Shown here: positions 35,894-48,500 of the stretch, piece by piece
How the letters are laid out: the number at the start of each line of letters is the position of its first letter
Numbering within the stretch: position 1 is the stretch's first letter
Source of the DNA: Archivesica marissinica
Taxonomy: Eukaryota; Mollusca; Bivalvia; Venerida; Vesicomyidae
DNA: 64,000 nt
Direction of reading: 5' to 3'
NCBI GenBank assembly: GCA_014843695.1
Contig: CM026400.1
Span: 12,355,395-12,419,394, forward strand
Notes under the pieces: model-generated
What the model was told of the DNA's origin: nothing
Database searches by the model: none
Seen by the model: only the letters and a program-made list of their open reading frames with translations
Made by a program: the position numbers and the translations under genes

Positions 35894-36602
35894 ATAGAGA
35901 TAATGTTGAACCCCTCGCAGGAATGTAAAGTTTTCTGAAAATGACACCATAAAATTAAAAAAACAAGAGTTTACCATTCCGTCCAGCCATTAACCCCTCG
36001 TGTATTTTCTCCCGCTATGCTATACAATATCATCCTTACGCAAACATTAAACATCAACCGAGGAGTGTGGTCCATCTTTGGCCGCCAATGGAACATGAGA
36101 TGGGGGCGGTTCTCAAACTGTTCAGTACACTAATACACCATTGTGCCTTGCCCCGTCATGCAAGCGGTACACACGCATTTGCATATATGGTACCGACACA
36201 AGCAGCATAACCTTTCATAAACGCGACACAAAAATTTATAATTTTTATTATTTAAAATGGCTTCCAAGTTCCTAACGGAGGTGAAAGTGATGGATTTTTA
36301 ACAAATAAACTCACCTTGCCCGCCGCTTGGCCGAGTCGAACGATTCCAAGTTTGAATCATGCCATGCATTTATCAATCCGAGCAGGTTACATCAACTCAC
36401 AGGTCCAAAAAACGACCCGACAATCGGGGGCAATCCACAGATAACAAATGCACTCCACCCTCTTTGTTTCACATACACGTGGGAATGAGGCCGCGTGTTG
36501 ACCAATCATATTACACTGTGTCTTCAGTAAAAGGTCATTGGTCATGTTTACATTTTCACGAATGAGTGACTCGCATTAATTATTAAAGTAGTTTGCACAT
36601 GA
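35894..36602. other. Mirror of unassigned stretch 11,211-11,897
   Basis: Reverse complement of the left-arm interval with a 4-bp deletion near 35,972 and a few substitutions near 36,585-36,600. The orphan splice-donor-like site is conserved on the minus strand at about 36,314. Confidence 0.3.
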
Positions 36603-36795
36603 TTGTATGTATGTTCCTTTAATGTTTCCTGGGCAGGCTTAGCCTACTTAAGCGATTAACCAGTACTAAGCAATGTGTGTGAGGTGCCTTGCTCAATGAC
36701 ACTACTAGTAGGCCTATACGTGGCCTGACCGAGTATCGAACCCGGGACCGTTTGATTCCAAATCCGACGCTCTACCAATGGACTACGGACGCCAC
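36603..36795 (-). mobile_element. Mirror copy of SINE family F, copy 2
   Basis: Reverse complement of 11,018-11,210, with the same tail-hairpin deletion. Confidence 0.87.
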
Positions 36796-36806
36796 ACATG
36801 ATTCCT

Positions 36807-36862
36807 AACCAACGTAGCTCAGGCGGAAGAGCATCCGAGTGCGAGTCCAGGACTGGCTACAT
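36807..36862 (+). repeat. Mirror of the tRNA-like family E fragment
   Basis: Counterpart of 10,951-11,006: TAGCTCAGGCGGAAGAGCA followed by GGACTGGCTACATGG on the plus strand. Confidence 0.6.
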
Positions 36863-36951
36863 GGTTCCGTCACACGTGTTGCACGTTTCCGCTATGTAGA
36901 CCTATGTATATTCCCTTAATTAACACCAAACCTCTTGCGGGACCTATACAT

Positions 36952-37162
36952 GTGGCATCCGTAGTCCAGTGGTAGAGCGTCGGATCTGGAATATATCGTC
37001 CCGGGTTCGATACTCGGTCAGGCCACGTATATAGTGTCATTGAGCAAGGCACCTCACACACATTGCTTAGTATTGTTTAACCACTTAGGTCGGTTAAGCT
37101 TGCCCAGGAAAACATGTCTACGTCCCCGCAAGGGGTTTGACATGAATGGAACATACATACAT
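36952..37162 (+). mobile_element. Mirror copy of SINE family F, copy 1
   Basis: Reverse complement of 10,651-10,861; tail hairpin CCCC GCAA GGGG at 37,124-37,135. Confidence 0.88.
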
Positions 37163-37299
37163 GTTTTCCTAGAGAGAAGACTTAATTAACCGACCTTTAG
37201 AAGCGGTTAACCAGTAGCCTACTAAGCAATGCGTATGATATGCCCAGTAGTGTGTTATCTATGTACAACTATGAAGATATATATGCAATGAACCCAGTA

Positions 37300-37601
37300 G
37301 TGTGTGTGTGTGTTTTACGTTTATTTATCGTCGCTACTGGTTGCCAATATGAGCGACGCCTCCTGAAGAGATTAGTCATTTTAGATGTTGGAGGATAGTG
37401 CAGTGCAATGATACAGACAGAGACACATTCCAGATTTTCCTCTGGTTCCTTTACGTGCACGATGTAAAGCACTGACACGAGACCTCGGTTTAAAGTCCCA
37501 TCTGAAAGATTGTTAATTTTATTATGGTCAGACGGGGAATCGAACCTGCGATCCCTGGATTACCAGTCCGGCGTGTTACCACTGGACTACAGATCCGTCT
37601 G
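37300..37601 (-). mobile_element. Mirror copy of SINE family D, copy 1
   Basis: Reverse complement of 10,212-10,513. Confidence 0.88.
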
Positions 37602-37802
37602 TAACCCAGTAGTGGTATCTATGTACAAATATATACTCAAACGCAAAAGAAAGTGTGCATAGTGGTTTTTCTTAATATTCCTTATATCCATAATAGAAAT
37701 TGTATGATGTTTGGTACCACTGTTTAGCTTATTCAATTGTCAAAATGACGGTCTAATCTGACGTCAGTTACACGAGGCCTGCCTACAAACCCAAATGATA
37801 TT

Positions 37803-38202
37803 TTAAATGTAACCCAGGTGATAAAAACATGCAGCCAGTTCGGACCTCGAACCCGGGACATCTCGCTTACAGGGCGATTGCTCCACCGACTGAGCTAACC
37901 GGGCTGCCTACATATCACCTCACATATTGGGTTAATATACATACCGTTACATACTCCCCCACTAAATTGGAATTCTTCCATGAATTTCCATAGGGATAGA
38001 GATACATTGTGAAATATTTCTCGGAGTTTATAATGTAACGTTTTCAAACGGGGGGAATGTGCAACCCAGGTGAGAAAAACATGCAGCCAGTCCTTGACTC
38101 GAACCCGGGACCTCTCGCTTACAGGGCGATTGCTCCACCGACTGAGCTAACCGGGCTGCCTACATATAACCTCACATATTGGGTTAATATACATACCGTT
38201 AC
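37803..38202 (-). repeat. Mirror of the tandem tRNA-like pair (family E)
   Basis: Counterpart of 9,611-10,010. Confidence 0.75.
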
Positions 38203-38240
38203 ATAAACAATAGCGGTTAGGCCTACTATAGATGCACATA

Positions 38241-38512
38241 TTTATTTATTTATATTTCGGGTTTTACGCCTGCATTAGCACCATTTCGGGCTATATCGCC
38301 GGCGGGCAATTTACCTAACAACACCTTTCCTGGGCAGGCTCCAGCGGTTAACCAGTACTTGGGTGCACCAACCTCCGTAAGAAACTGCCAACTTTTTCAT
38401 ATAAATGAGACACGGCCTGAGCGGGGCTCGAACCCGTGACCATCAGTGCTGATAGGTTACAGTGGTATACAAGTCAGTGACCTTAACCACTCGACCACGG
38501 AGGCGGACCAAA
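38241..38512 (-). mobile_element. Mirror copy of nested SINE family C
   Basis: Reverse complement of 9,301-9,572 with the 12-bp target duplication retained at 38,229-38,240 and 38,513-38,524. One difference is visible in the head: GTGGTC in the left arm pairs with GACCACGGAGG here, where the left arm implies GACCACGTAGG. Confidence 0.9.
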
Positions 38513-39209
38513 TAGATGCACATAATTCGGTTGGAACACCTGGTTAATGTACTCGGCTGCATTAAGATTGGCATTAACAATAACCAGATCAGTTTTCCTG
38601 TTTCCCATGATCCCGCCCCAAACCATAACACTGCCCCCGCCAAACCGGTTTCTCTCTACAACACATGCGTCAGCAAATCGCTACCCTCCCCTCCTAAATA
38701 CCCTCACCCTCACATCATGATGACTCAGGTTAAACCTAGATTCATCGGAAAAGACAATTCTATCCCACTGACGTCTTTGCCAACGGAAATGATGCCGTAC
38801 CCAGTTCAAACGAGTAACGCGATGACGTCGTTCGAGTACATTACCAACGTAAGCCCGTCTAGGTCTGATATGCCGAACACAATGGCACATACGCCCCATA
38901 ACTGTGTCCCTGCTAATACCGTACTGCCTCGCTGTAGCGCTAGCACTTTGGACACGACGCCTGGTGCGCGTCAGTTCAAAATGACGGTCTAATCTGACGT
39001 CAGTTACAGGAGTCTAATCTGACGTCAGTTACAGGAGGCCTGCCGGTTCGAGTATGATCGGCAACTGTTCCTGTTTGCTAGAACCTGGCACGAAGTTTAC
39101 TTACTGTGTTTCTGTGGCAATTAAATGCCCGTGAAACAGTATCGATGGAGTCACCTCTGCTAAGCATCATCAAAGCTTCAATACGTTGACGCTGAGAGAG
39201 TCTGTGCAT
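38513..39209 (-). pseudogene. Mirror Tc1-like transposase pseudogene
   Basis: Same broken transposase as 8,604-9,300: shared 25-bp duplication, shared internal stops and the same truncation at the SINE. A substitution changes GGGSVMVW to GGGAVLW-type reading in one alternative frame (left base 9,181). It encodes no functional protein. Confidence 0.9.
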
Positions 39210-39565
39210 GGCGAGTTTTGAAAATATTCAAATTGCTGTGGGTTTTTCTTACTCCTATATGTTGTAAGAAAGTAATGAGAGATTATTTGACCGATTTCAC
39301 ATTTGTCCAGACATTGCACGGGCAAATCGTGCAAAACGCTTGTATAAGGACGTTACGTAACAATACTGACACAATACTGACCGATGTAGCCATTGTTCAA
39401 CAGAGTAACATACGTGCTTCACGTGCTACACAGATGAAAGATTTATAACCGATATAACTATAGCTATCATAAAAAGAAACGTGCGCACTTCTTTTGCATT
39501 TGAGTATATATGCATGTGCAATGAACCCAGTAGTGTAATCTATGTACACATATATATGTTATTGT

Positions 39566-42500
39566 GCACTGTGTGTTGCCGGTCTCGATGCACTATAAGA
39601 CACTGTGTGTTGCCAGACTCGATGTACTGTAAGGCACAGTATGCTGCCGGTCTCGAGGTACTGTAAGGCACAGTATGCTGCGGTCTCGAGGTACTGTAAA
39701 ACACTGTGTGTTGCGTCTCGAGGTACTGTAAGGTACTGTGTGTTGTCGGTCTCGAGGTATTGTAAGGCCCCATATACTGCCAATCTCGAGGTACTGTAAG
39801 GCACTGTGTGTTGCCGGTCTCGAGGTACTGTAAGGCCCCATATGCTGCCAGTCTCGATGTACTGTAAGGCACTGTGTGTTGCCGGTCGCGAGGTACTGTA
39901 AGACACTGTATGTTGCCGGTCTCGCGGTACTGTAAGACACTGTGTGTTGCCGGTCTCGAGGTACTGTAAGGCACAGTATGCTGCGGGTCTCGAGGTACTG
40001 TCAGACACTGTGCTGCCGGTCTCGAGGTACTGTAAGACACTGTGTGTTGCCGGTCTCGAGGTACTGTAAGGTACTGTGTGTTGTCGGTCTCGAGGTATTG
40101 TAAGGCCCCATATACTGCCAGTCTCGAGGTACTGTAAGGCACTGTGTGTTGCCGGTCTCGAGGTACTGTAAGGCCCCATATGCTGCCAGTCTCGATGTAC
40201 TGTAAGGCACTGTGTGTTGCCGGTCGCGAGGTACTGTAAGACACTGTATGTTGCCGGTCTCGCGGTACTGTAAGACACTGTGTGTTGCCGGTCTCGATGT
40301 ACTGTAAGGCACTGTGTGTTGCCGGTCTCGAGGTACTGTAAGACACTGTATGTTGCCGGTCTCGAGGTACTGTAAGACACTGTGTGTTGCCGGTCTCGAG
40401 GTACTGTAAGGCACTGTATGTGCCGGTCTCGAGGTACTGTAGACACTGTGTGCCGGTCTCGAGACTTAAGACACTGTGTGTTGCCAGTCTCGAGGTACTG
40501 TAAGACAGTATGTGTTGCCGGTTTCGATGCACTATAAGATACTGTGCGTTGCCAGTCTCGAGGTACTGCAAGACACTGTATGTTGCCGGTCTCGAGGTAT
40601 TGTAAGACACTGTGTGTTGCCGGTCTCGCGGTACTGTAAGACACTGTATGTTGCGGGTCTCGAGGTACTGTAAGACACTGTATGTTGCCGGTATCGAGGT
40701 ATTGTAAGAAATTGTGTGTTGCCAGTCTCGAGGTACTGTAAGACGCTGTATGTTGCCGGTCTCGAGGTATTGTAAGACACTGTGTGTTGCCTGTCTCTCG
40801 GTACTGTCAGACACTGTATGTTGCCGGTCTCGAGGTAGTGTAAAACACCGTGTGTTGCCGGTCTCGCGGTACTGTAAGACACTGTATGTTGCCGGTCTCG
40901 AGGTATTGTAAGACACTGTGTGTTGCCGGTCTCGAGGTACTGTAAGACACTGTGTGTTGCCGGTCTCGCGGTACTGTAAGACTTTGTGTGTTGCCGGTCT
41001 CACGGTATTGTAATACACTGTGTGTTGCCGGTTTCGAGGTACTGTAAGACACTGTGTGTTGCCGGTCTCGCGGTACTGTAAGACACTGTGTGTTGCCGGT
41101 CTCACGGTACTGAAAGACACTGTGTGTTGCCGTCTCGAAGTACTGTAAGACACTGTGTGTTGCCGGTCTCGCGGTACTGTAAGACACTGTGTGTTGCCGG
41201 TCTCATGGTACTGTAAGACACTGTGTGCTGCCGTCTCGAAGTACTGTAAGACAATGTGTGCTGCCGGTCTCGATGTACTGTAAGGCACTGTGTGTTGCAG
41301 GTCTGGTCTCGAGGTACTGTAATAAACTGTGTGTTGCCGGTCTCGATGTACTGTAAGACACTGTGTGTTGCCGGTCTCGAGGTACTGTAAGGCACTGTGT
41401 GTTGCCAGTCTCGAGGTACTGTAAGACACTGTGTGTTGCCGGTCTCGCGGTACTGTAATAAACTATGTGTTGCCGGTCTCGACGTACTGTAAGACACTGT
41501 GTGTTGCCGGTCTCGATGTACTGTAAGGCACTGTGTGCTGCCGGTCTCGAGGTATTGTAAGACACTGTGTGTTGCCAGTCTCGATGTACTGTAAGGCACT
41601 GTGTTGCCGGTCTCGCGGTACTGTAAGACACTGTGTGTTGCCGGTCTCGGTGTACTGTAAGGCACTGTGTGTTGCCAGTCTCGCGGTACTGTAAGGCACT
41701 GTGTGTTGCCAGTCTCGAGGTACTGTAAGACACTGTGTGTTGCCGGTCTCGCGGTACTGTAAGACACTGTGTGTTGCCGGTCTCGAGGTACTGTAAGACA
41801 CTGTGTGTTGCCGGTCTCGAGGTACTGTAAGACACTGTGTTGCCGGTCTCGAGGTACTGTAAGACACTGTGTGTTGCCGGTCTCGAGGTACTGTAAGACA
41901 CTGTGTGTTGCCGGTCTCGAGGTACTGTAAGACACTGTGTGTTGCCGGTCTCGAGGTACTGTAAGGCACTGTGTGTTGCCGGTCTCGGGTACTGTAAGAC
42001 ACTGTGTGCCGGTCTCGAGTACTGTAAGCACTGTGTGTTGCCGGTCTCGAGGTACTGTAAGCACTGTGTGTTGCGGTCTCGAGGTATGTAAGTTGTTTTG
42101 TGTTGTTGTGTGTGTTGTGAACATGTTGTGTTGCCGATCTCGATGTACTGTAAGTTACTGTGTGCTGCGGTCTCGAGGTACTGTAAGACGCTGTGTGTTG
42201 CCGGTCTCGTGGTACTGTAAGACATTGTGTATTGCCGGTCTCGCGTTACTGTAAGACATTGTGTGTTGCCGGTCTCGCGGCCCTGTAAGACACTGTGTGT
42301 TGCCGGTCTCGAGGTACTGTAAGACACTGTGTGTTGCCGGTATCGCAGTACTGTAAGACACTGTGTGTTGCTGGTCTCGCGGTACTGTAATACACTGTGT
42401 GTTGCCGTTCTCGAGGTAGTGTAAGACACTGTGTGTTGCCGGTCTCGCTGTACTGTAAGAAACTGTGTGTTGCCGGTCTCACGGTACTGTAAGACACTGT

Positions 42501-45500
42501 GTGTTGCCGTCTCGAAATACTGTAAGACACTGTGTATTGCCGGTCTCGCGGTACTGTAAGACACTGTGTGTTGCCGGTCTCATGGTACTGTAGGACACTG
42601 TGTGCTGCCATCTCGAAGTACTGTAAGACACTGTGTGTTGCCGGTCTCGGTGTACTGTAAGGCACTGTGTGTTGCCGGTCTGGTCTCGAGTTACTGTACG
42701 AAACTGTATGTTGCCGGTCTCGATGTACTTTAAAACACTGTGTGTTGCCGGTCTCGAGGTACTGTAAGACACTGTATGTTGTCGGTCTCGAGGTACAGAA
42801 AAACAATGTGTGTTGCCGATCTCGATGTACTGTAAGTTACTGTGTGCTGCCGGTCTCGAGGTACTGTACGACACTGTGTGTTTCCGGTCTCGAGGTACAG
42901 TAAGACACTGTATGTTGTTGGTCTCGAGGTACAGAAAAACAATGTGTGTTGCCGATCTCGATGTACTGTAAGTTACTGTGTGCTGCCGGTCTCGAGGTAC
43001 TGTAAGACACTGTGTGTTACCGGTCTCGTGGTACTGTAAGACATTGTGTATTGCCGGTCTCGCGGTACTGTAAGACATTGTGTGTTGCCGGTCTCGCGGC
43101 CCTGTAAGACACTGTGTGTTACCGGTCTCGCGGTACTGTAATACACTGTATGTTGCCGGTCTCGAGGTACTGTAAGACACTGTGTGTTGCCGGTCTCGAG
43201 GTACTGTAAGACACTGTTTGTTGCCGGTCTCGCGGTACTGTAATACACTGTGTGTTGCCGGTCTCGCGGTACTGTAATACACTGTGTGTTGCCGGTCTCG
43301 AGGTACTGTAAGACACTGTGTGTTGCCGGTCTCGCGGTACTGTAAGACACTGTGTGTTGCCGGTCTCGCGGTACTGTAAGACACTGTGTGTTGCCGGTCT
43401 CGTGGTACTGTAAGACATTGTGTGTTGCCGGTCTCGCGGTACTGTAGGACACTGTGTGTTGCCGGTCTCGAGGTATTGTAAGACACTGTGTGTTGCCGGT
43501 CTCGCGGTACTGTAAGACACTGTGTGTTGCCGATCTCGCGGTACTGTAAGACACCTTGTGTTGCCGGTCTCGAGGTATTGTAAGACACTGTGTGTTGCCG
43601 GTCTCGCGGTACTGTAAGACACTATGTGTTGCCGGTCCCGAGGTACTGTAAGACACTGTGTGTTGCCTGTCTCGTGGTACTGTAAGACACTGTGTGTTGC
43701 CGTCTCGAAATACTGTAAGACACTGTGTATTGCCGGTCTCGCGGTACTGTAAGACACTGTGTGTTGCCGGTCTCATGGTACTGTAGGACACTGTGTGCTG
43801 CGGTCTCGAAGTACTGTAAGACACTGTGTGTTGCCGGTCTCGCGGTACTGTAAGAGACTGTGTGTTGCCGGTCTCATGGTACTGTAAGACACTGTGTGTT
43901 GCCGGTCTCGGTGTACTGTAAAACACTGTGTGTTGCCGGTCTCGAGGTAATGTATGGCACTGTGTGTTGCCAGTCTCGAGGTACTGTAAGACACTGTGTG
44001 TTGCCGGTCTCGCGGTACTGTAAGAAACTATGTGTTGCCGGTCTCGACGTACTGTAAGACACTGTGTGTTGCCGGTCTCGATGTACTATAAGGTACTGTG
44101 TGCTGCCGGTCTCGAGGTATTGTAAGACACTGTGTGTTGCCAGTCTCGATGTACTGTATGGCACTTTGTGTTGCCGGTCTCGCGGTATTGTAAGACACTA
44201 TGTGTTGCCGGTCTCGGTGTACAGTAAGGTACTGTATGTTGCCAGTCTCGCGGTACTGTAAGACACTGTGTGTTGCCAGTCTCGATGTACTGTAAGGAAA
44301 TGTGTGTTGCCAGTCTCGCGGTACTGTAAAACACTGTGTGTTTCCGGTCTCGAGGTACTGTAAGACACTGCATGTTGCCGGTCTCGAGGTACAGTAAGAC
44401 ACTGTATGTTGTCGGTCTCGAGGTACAGAAAAACAATGTGTGTTGCCGATCTCGATGTACTGTAAGTTACTGAGTGCTGCCGGTATCGAGGTATTGTAAG
44501 ACACTTTGTGTTGCCGGTCTCGTGGTACTGTAAGACATTGTGTATTGCTGGTCTCGCGGTACTGTAAGAAATTGTGTGTTGCCGGTCTCGCGGCCCTGTA
44601 AAACACAGTGTGTTGCCGATCTCGAGGTACAGCCGGTCTCGCGTTACTGTATGACACTGTGTGTTGCCGGTCTCGCGGTACTGTAATACACTGTGTATTG
44701 CCGTTCTCGAGGTACTGTAAGAAACTATGTATTGCCGATCTCGACGTACTGTAAGACACTGTGTGTTGCTGGTCTCGATGTACTGTAAGGCACTGTGTGT
44801 TGCCAGTCTCGCGGTAGTGTAAGGCACTGTGTGTTGCCAGTCTCGATGTACTGTAAGGAAATGTGTGTTGCCCGTCTCGCGGTACTGTAAAACACTGTGT
44901 GTTTCCGGTCTCGAGGTACTGTAAGACACTGCATGTTGCCGGTCTCGAGGTACAGAAAAACAATGTGTGTTGCCGATCTCGATGTACTGTAAGTTACTGT
45001 GTGCTGCCGGTCTCGAGGTACTGTAAGACACTGTGTGTTGCCGGTCTCGTGGTACTGTAAGACATTGTGTATTGCCGGTCTCGCGGTACTGTAAGACATT
45101 GTGTGTTGCCGGTCTCGCGGTACTGTAAGACACTGTGTGTTGCCGGTCTCGCGGTACTGTAATACACTGTATGTTGCCGGTCTCGAGGTATTGTAAGACA
45201 CTGTATGTTGCCGGTCTCGAGGTACTGTAAGAAACTGAGTGTTGCCGGTCTCGCGGTACTGTAAGACACTGTGTGTTGCTGGTCTCGGTGTACTGTAAGG
45301 CACTGTGTGTTGCCGGTCTCGTGGTACTGTAAGACATTGTGTAATGCCGGTCGCGCGGTACTGTAAGACATTGTGTGTTGCCTGTCTCACGGTACGGTAA
45401 GACATTATGTGTTGCCTGTCTCGTGGTAATGTAAGACATTGTGTATTGCCGGTCTCGCGGTACTGTAATACACTGTGCGCTGCCGGTCTAGCTCTAATGT

Positions 45501-48500
45501 AAGACATTGTGTATTGCCGGTCTCGCGGTACTGTAAGACAATGTGTGCTGCCGGCCTCGAGGTACTGTAAGACACTGTGTGTTGCCGGTCTCGAGGTACT
45601 GTATGACACTGTGTATTGCCGGTCTCGCGGTACTGTAAGTCAATTTGTATTGCCGGTCTCGCGGTACTGTAAGACACTGGGTATTGCCAGTCTCGAGGTA
45701 CTGTTAGACAGGGTGTGTTGCCGGTTTCGATGCACTATAAGACACTGTGCGTTGCCAGTCTCGAGGTACTGTAAGACACTGTGTGTTGCCAGTCTCAAGG
45801 TAATGTAGGACACTGTATGTTGCCGGTCTCGAGGTATTGTAAGACACTGTGTGTTGCCGGTCTCGCAGTACTGTAAGACACTGTATGTTGCCGGTCTCGA
45901 GGTATTGTAAGACACTGTGCGTTGCCGGTCTCGCGGTACTGTAAGACTCTGTATGTTGCCGGTCTCGAGGTATTGTAAGACACTGTGTGTTGCTGGTCTC
46001 GTGGTACTGTAAGACACTGTGTGTTGCCGGTCTCGCGATACTGTAGGACACTGTATGTTGCCGGTCTCGAGGTATTGTAAGACACTGTGTGTTGCCGGTC
46101 TCGAGGTACTGTAAGACACTGTGTGTTGCCGGTCTCGCGGTACTGTAAGACACTGTGTGTTGCCGGTCTCGCGGTACTGTAAGACACTGTATGTTGCCGG
46201 TCTCGCGGTACTGTAAGGCATTGTTTGTTGCCGGTCTCGCGGTACTGTAAGACATTGTGTGTTGCCGGTCTCGCGGTACTGTAAGACACTGTGTGTTGCC
46301 GGTCTCGATGTACTGTAAGGCACTGTTTGCTGCCGGTCTCGCGGTACTGTATGACACTGTGTGTTGCCTGTCTCGAGGTACTGTAAGACACTGTGTGTTG
46401 CCGGTCTCGAGGTACAGTAAGACACTGTATGTTGTCGGTCTCGAGGTATAGAAAAACAATGTGTGTTGCCGATCTAGATGTACTGTAAGTTACTGTGTGC
46501 TGCCGGTCTCGAGGTACTGTAAGACACTGTGTGTTGCCGGTCTCGAGGTACTGTAAGACACTGTGTATTGCCGGTCTCGCGGTACTGTAAGACACTGTGT
46601 ATTGCCGGTCTCGCGGTACTGTAAGACAATGTGTGCTGCCGGCCTCGAGGTACTGTAAGACATTGTGTGTTGCCGGTCTCGAGGTACTGTAAGACACTGT
46701 GTATTGCCGGTCTCGCGGTACTGTATGACACTGTGTATTGCCGGTCTCGCGGTACTGTAAGACAATGTGTGTTGCCTGTCTCGAGGTACTGTAAGGCACT
46801 GTGTGTTGCCTATCTCGCGGTACTGTAAGACACTGTGTGCTGCCAGTCTCGCGGTATTGTAAGACACTGTGTGTTGCCGGTCTCGATGTACTGTAAGGCA
46901 CTGTGTGTTTCCAGACTCGCGGTACTGTAAAACACTGTGTGTTGCCGTTCTCGAGGTACTGTAAGATACTATGTGTTGCCGGTCTTGAGGTACTGTAAGA
47001 CACTGTGTGTTGTCGGTCTCGAGGTACTGTAAAGCACTGTGTGTTGCCGGTCTCGCGGTACTGTAAGAGACTGTGTGTTGCCGATCTCGGGGTACTGTAA
47101 GGCACTGTGTGTTGCCAGTCTCGCGGTACTGTAAGGCACTGTGTGTTGCCAGTCTCGATGTACTGTAAGGAAATGTGTGTTGCCAGTCTCGCGGTACTGT
47201 AAGACACTGTGTGTTGCCGGTCTCGAGGTACTGTAAGACACTGTGTGTTGCCGGTCTCGAGGTACTGTAAGACACTGTGTGTTGCCGCTCTCGAGGTACT
47301 GTAAGACACTGTGTGTTGCCGGTCTCGCGGTACTGTAAGACACTGTGTGTTGCCGGTCTCGCGGTACTGTAAGACACTGTGTGTTGCGGTCTCGAGGTAC
47401 TGTAAGACACTGTGTTGCCGGTCTCGCGGTACTGTAAGACACTGTGTGTTGCCGGTCTCGAGGTACTGTAAGGCATTGTGTGGTGCCGGTCTCGATGTAC
47501 TGTAAGACACTGTGTGTTGCCGGTCTCGAGGTACTGTAAGACACTGCGTGTTGCCGGTCTCGAGGTACTGTAAGATAGTGTGTGTTGCCGGTGTCGATGT
47601 ACTGTAAGGCACTGTGTGTTGCCTGTCTCGAGGTACTGTAAGAAACTGTGTGTTGCCGGTCTCGCGGTACTGTAAGACACTGTGTGTTGCCGGTCTCGAG
47701 GTACTGTAAGACACTGTATGTTGCCGGTCTCGAGGTACTGTAAGACAATGTGTGTTGCCGGTCTCGAGGTACTGTAAGTCACTGTGTGTTGCCGGTCTCG
47801 AGGTACTGTAAGACACTGTGTGTTGCCGGTCTCGAGGTACTGTAAGACACTGTGTGTTGCCGGTCTCGCGGTACTGTAAGACATTGTGTGTTGCCGGTCT
47901 CGCGGTACTGTAAGACACTGTGTGTTGCCGGTCTCGCGGTACTGTAAGACACTGTGTGTTGCCGGTCTCGTGGTACTGTAAGGCACTGTGTGTTGCCGGT
48001 CTCGTGGTACTGTAAGACATTGTGTATTGCCGGTCGCGCGGTACTGTAAGACATTGTGTGTTGCCTGTCTCACGGTACGGTAAGACATTATGTGTTGCCT
48101 GTCTCGTGGTAATGTAAGACATTGTGTATGGTTGGGTACTGTAAGACACTGTGTGTGCCGGTCTCGCGGTACTGTAAGACATTGTGTATTGCCGGTCTCG
48201 CGGTACTGTAAGACAATGTGTGCTGCCGGCCTCGAGGTACTGTAAGACACTGTGTGTTGCCGGTCTCGAGGTACTGTAAGACACTGTGTATTGCCGGTCT
48301 CGCGGTACTGTAAGACACTGTATATTGCCGGTCTCGCGGTACTGTAAGACACTGTGTATTGCCAGTCTCGAGGTTCTTTTAGACAGGGTGTGTTGCCGGT
48401 TTCGATGCACTATAAGACACTGTGCGTTGCCAGTCTCGAGGTACTGTAAGACACTGTGTGTTGCCAGTCTCGAGGTAATGTAAGACACTGTATGTTGCCG

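Larger units (their letters stand above)
37633..39506 (-). mobile_element. Mirror copy of the Tc1-like transposon relic
   Basis: Reverse complement of 8,307-10,180 with the same nested SINE, tandem tRNA-like pair and terminal repeats, and scattered single-base differences. Confidence 0.75.
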
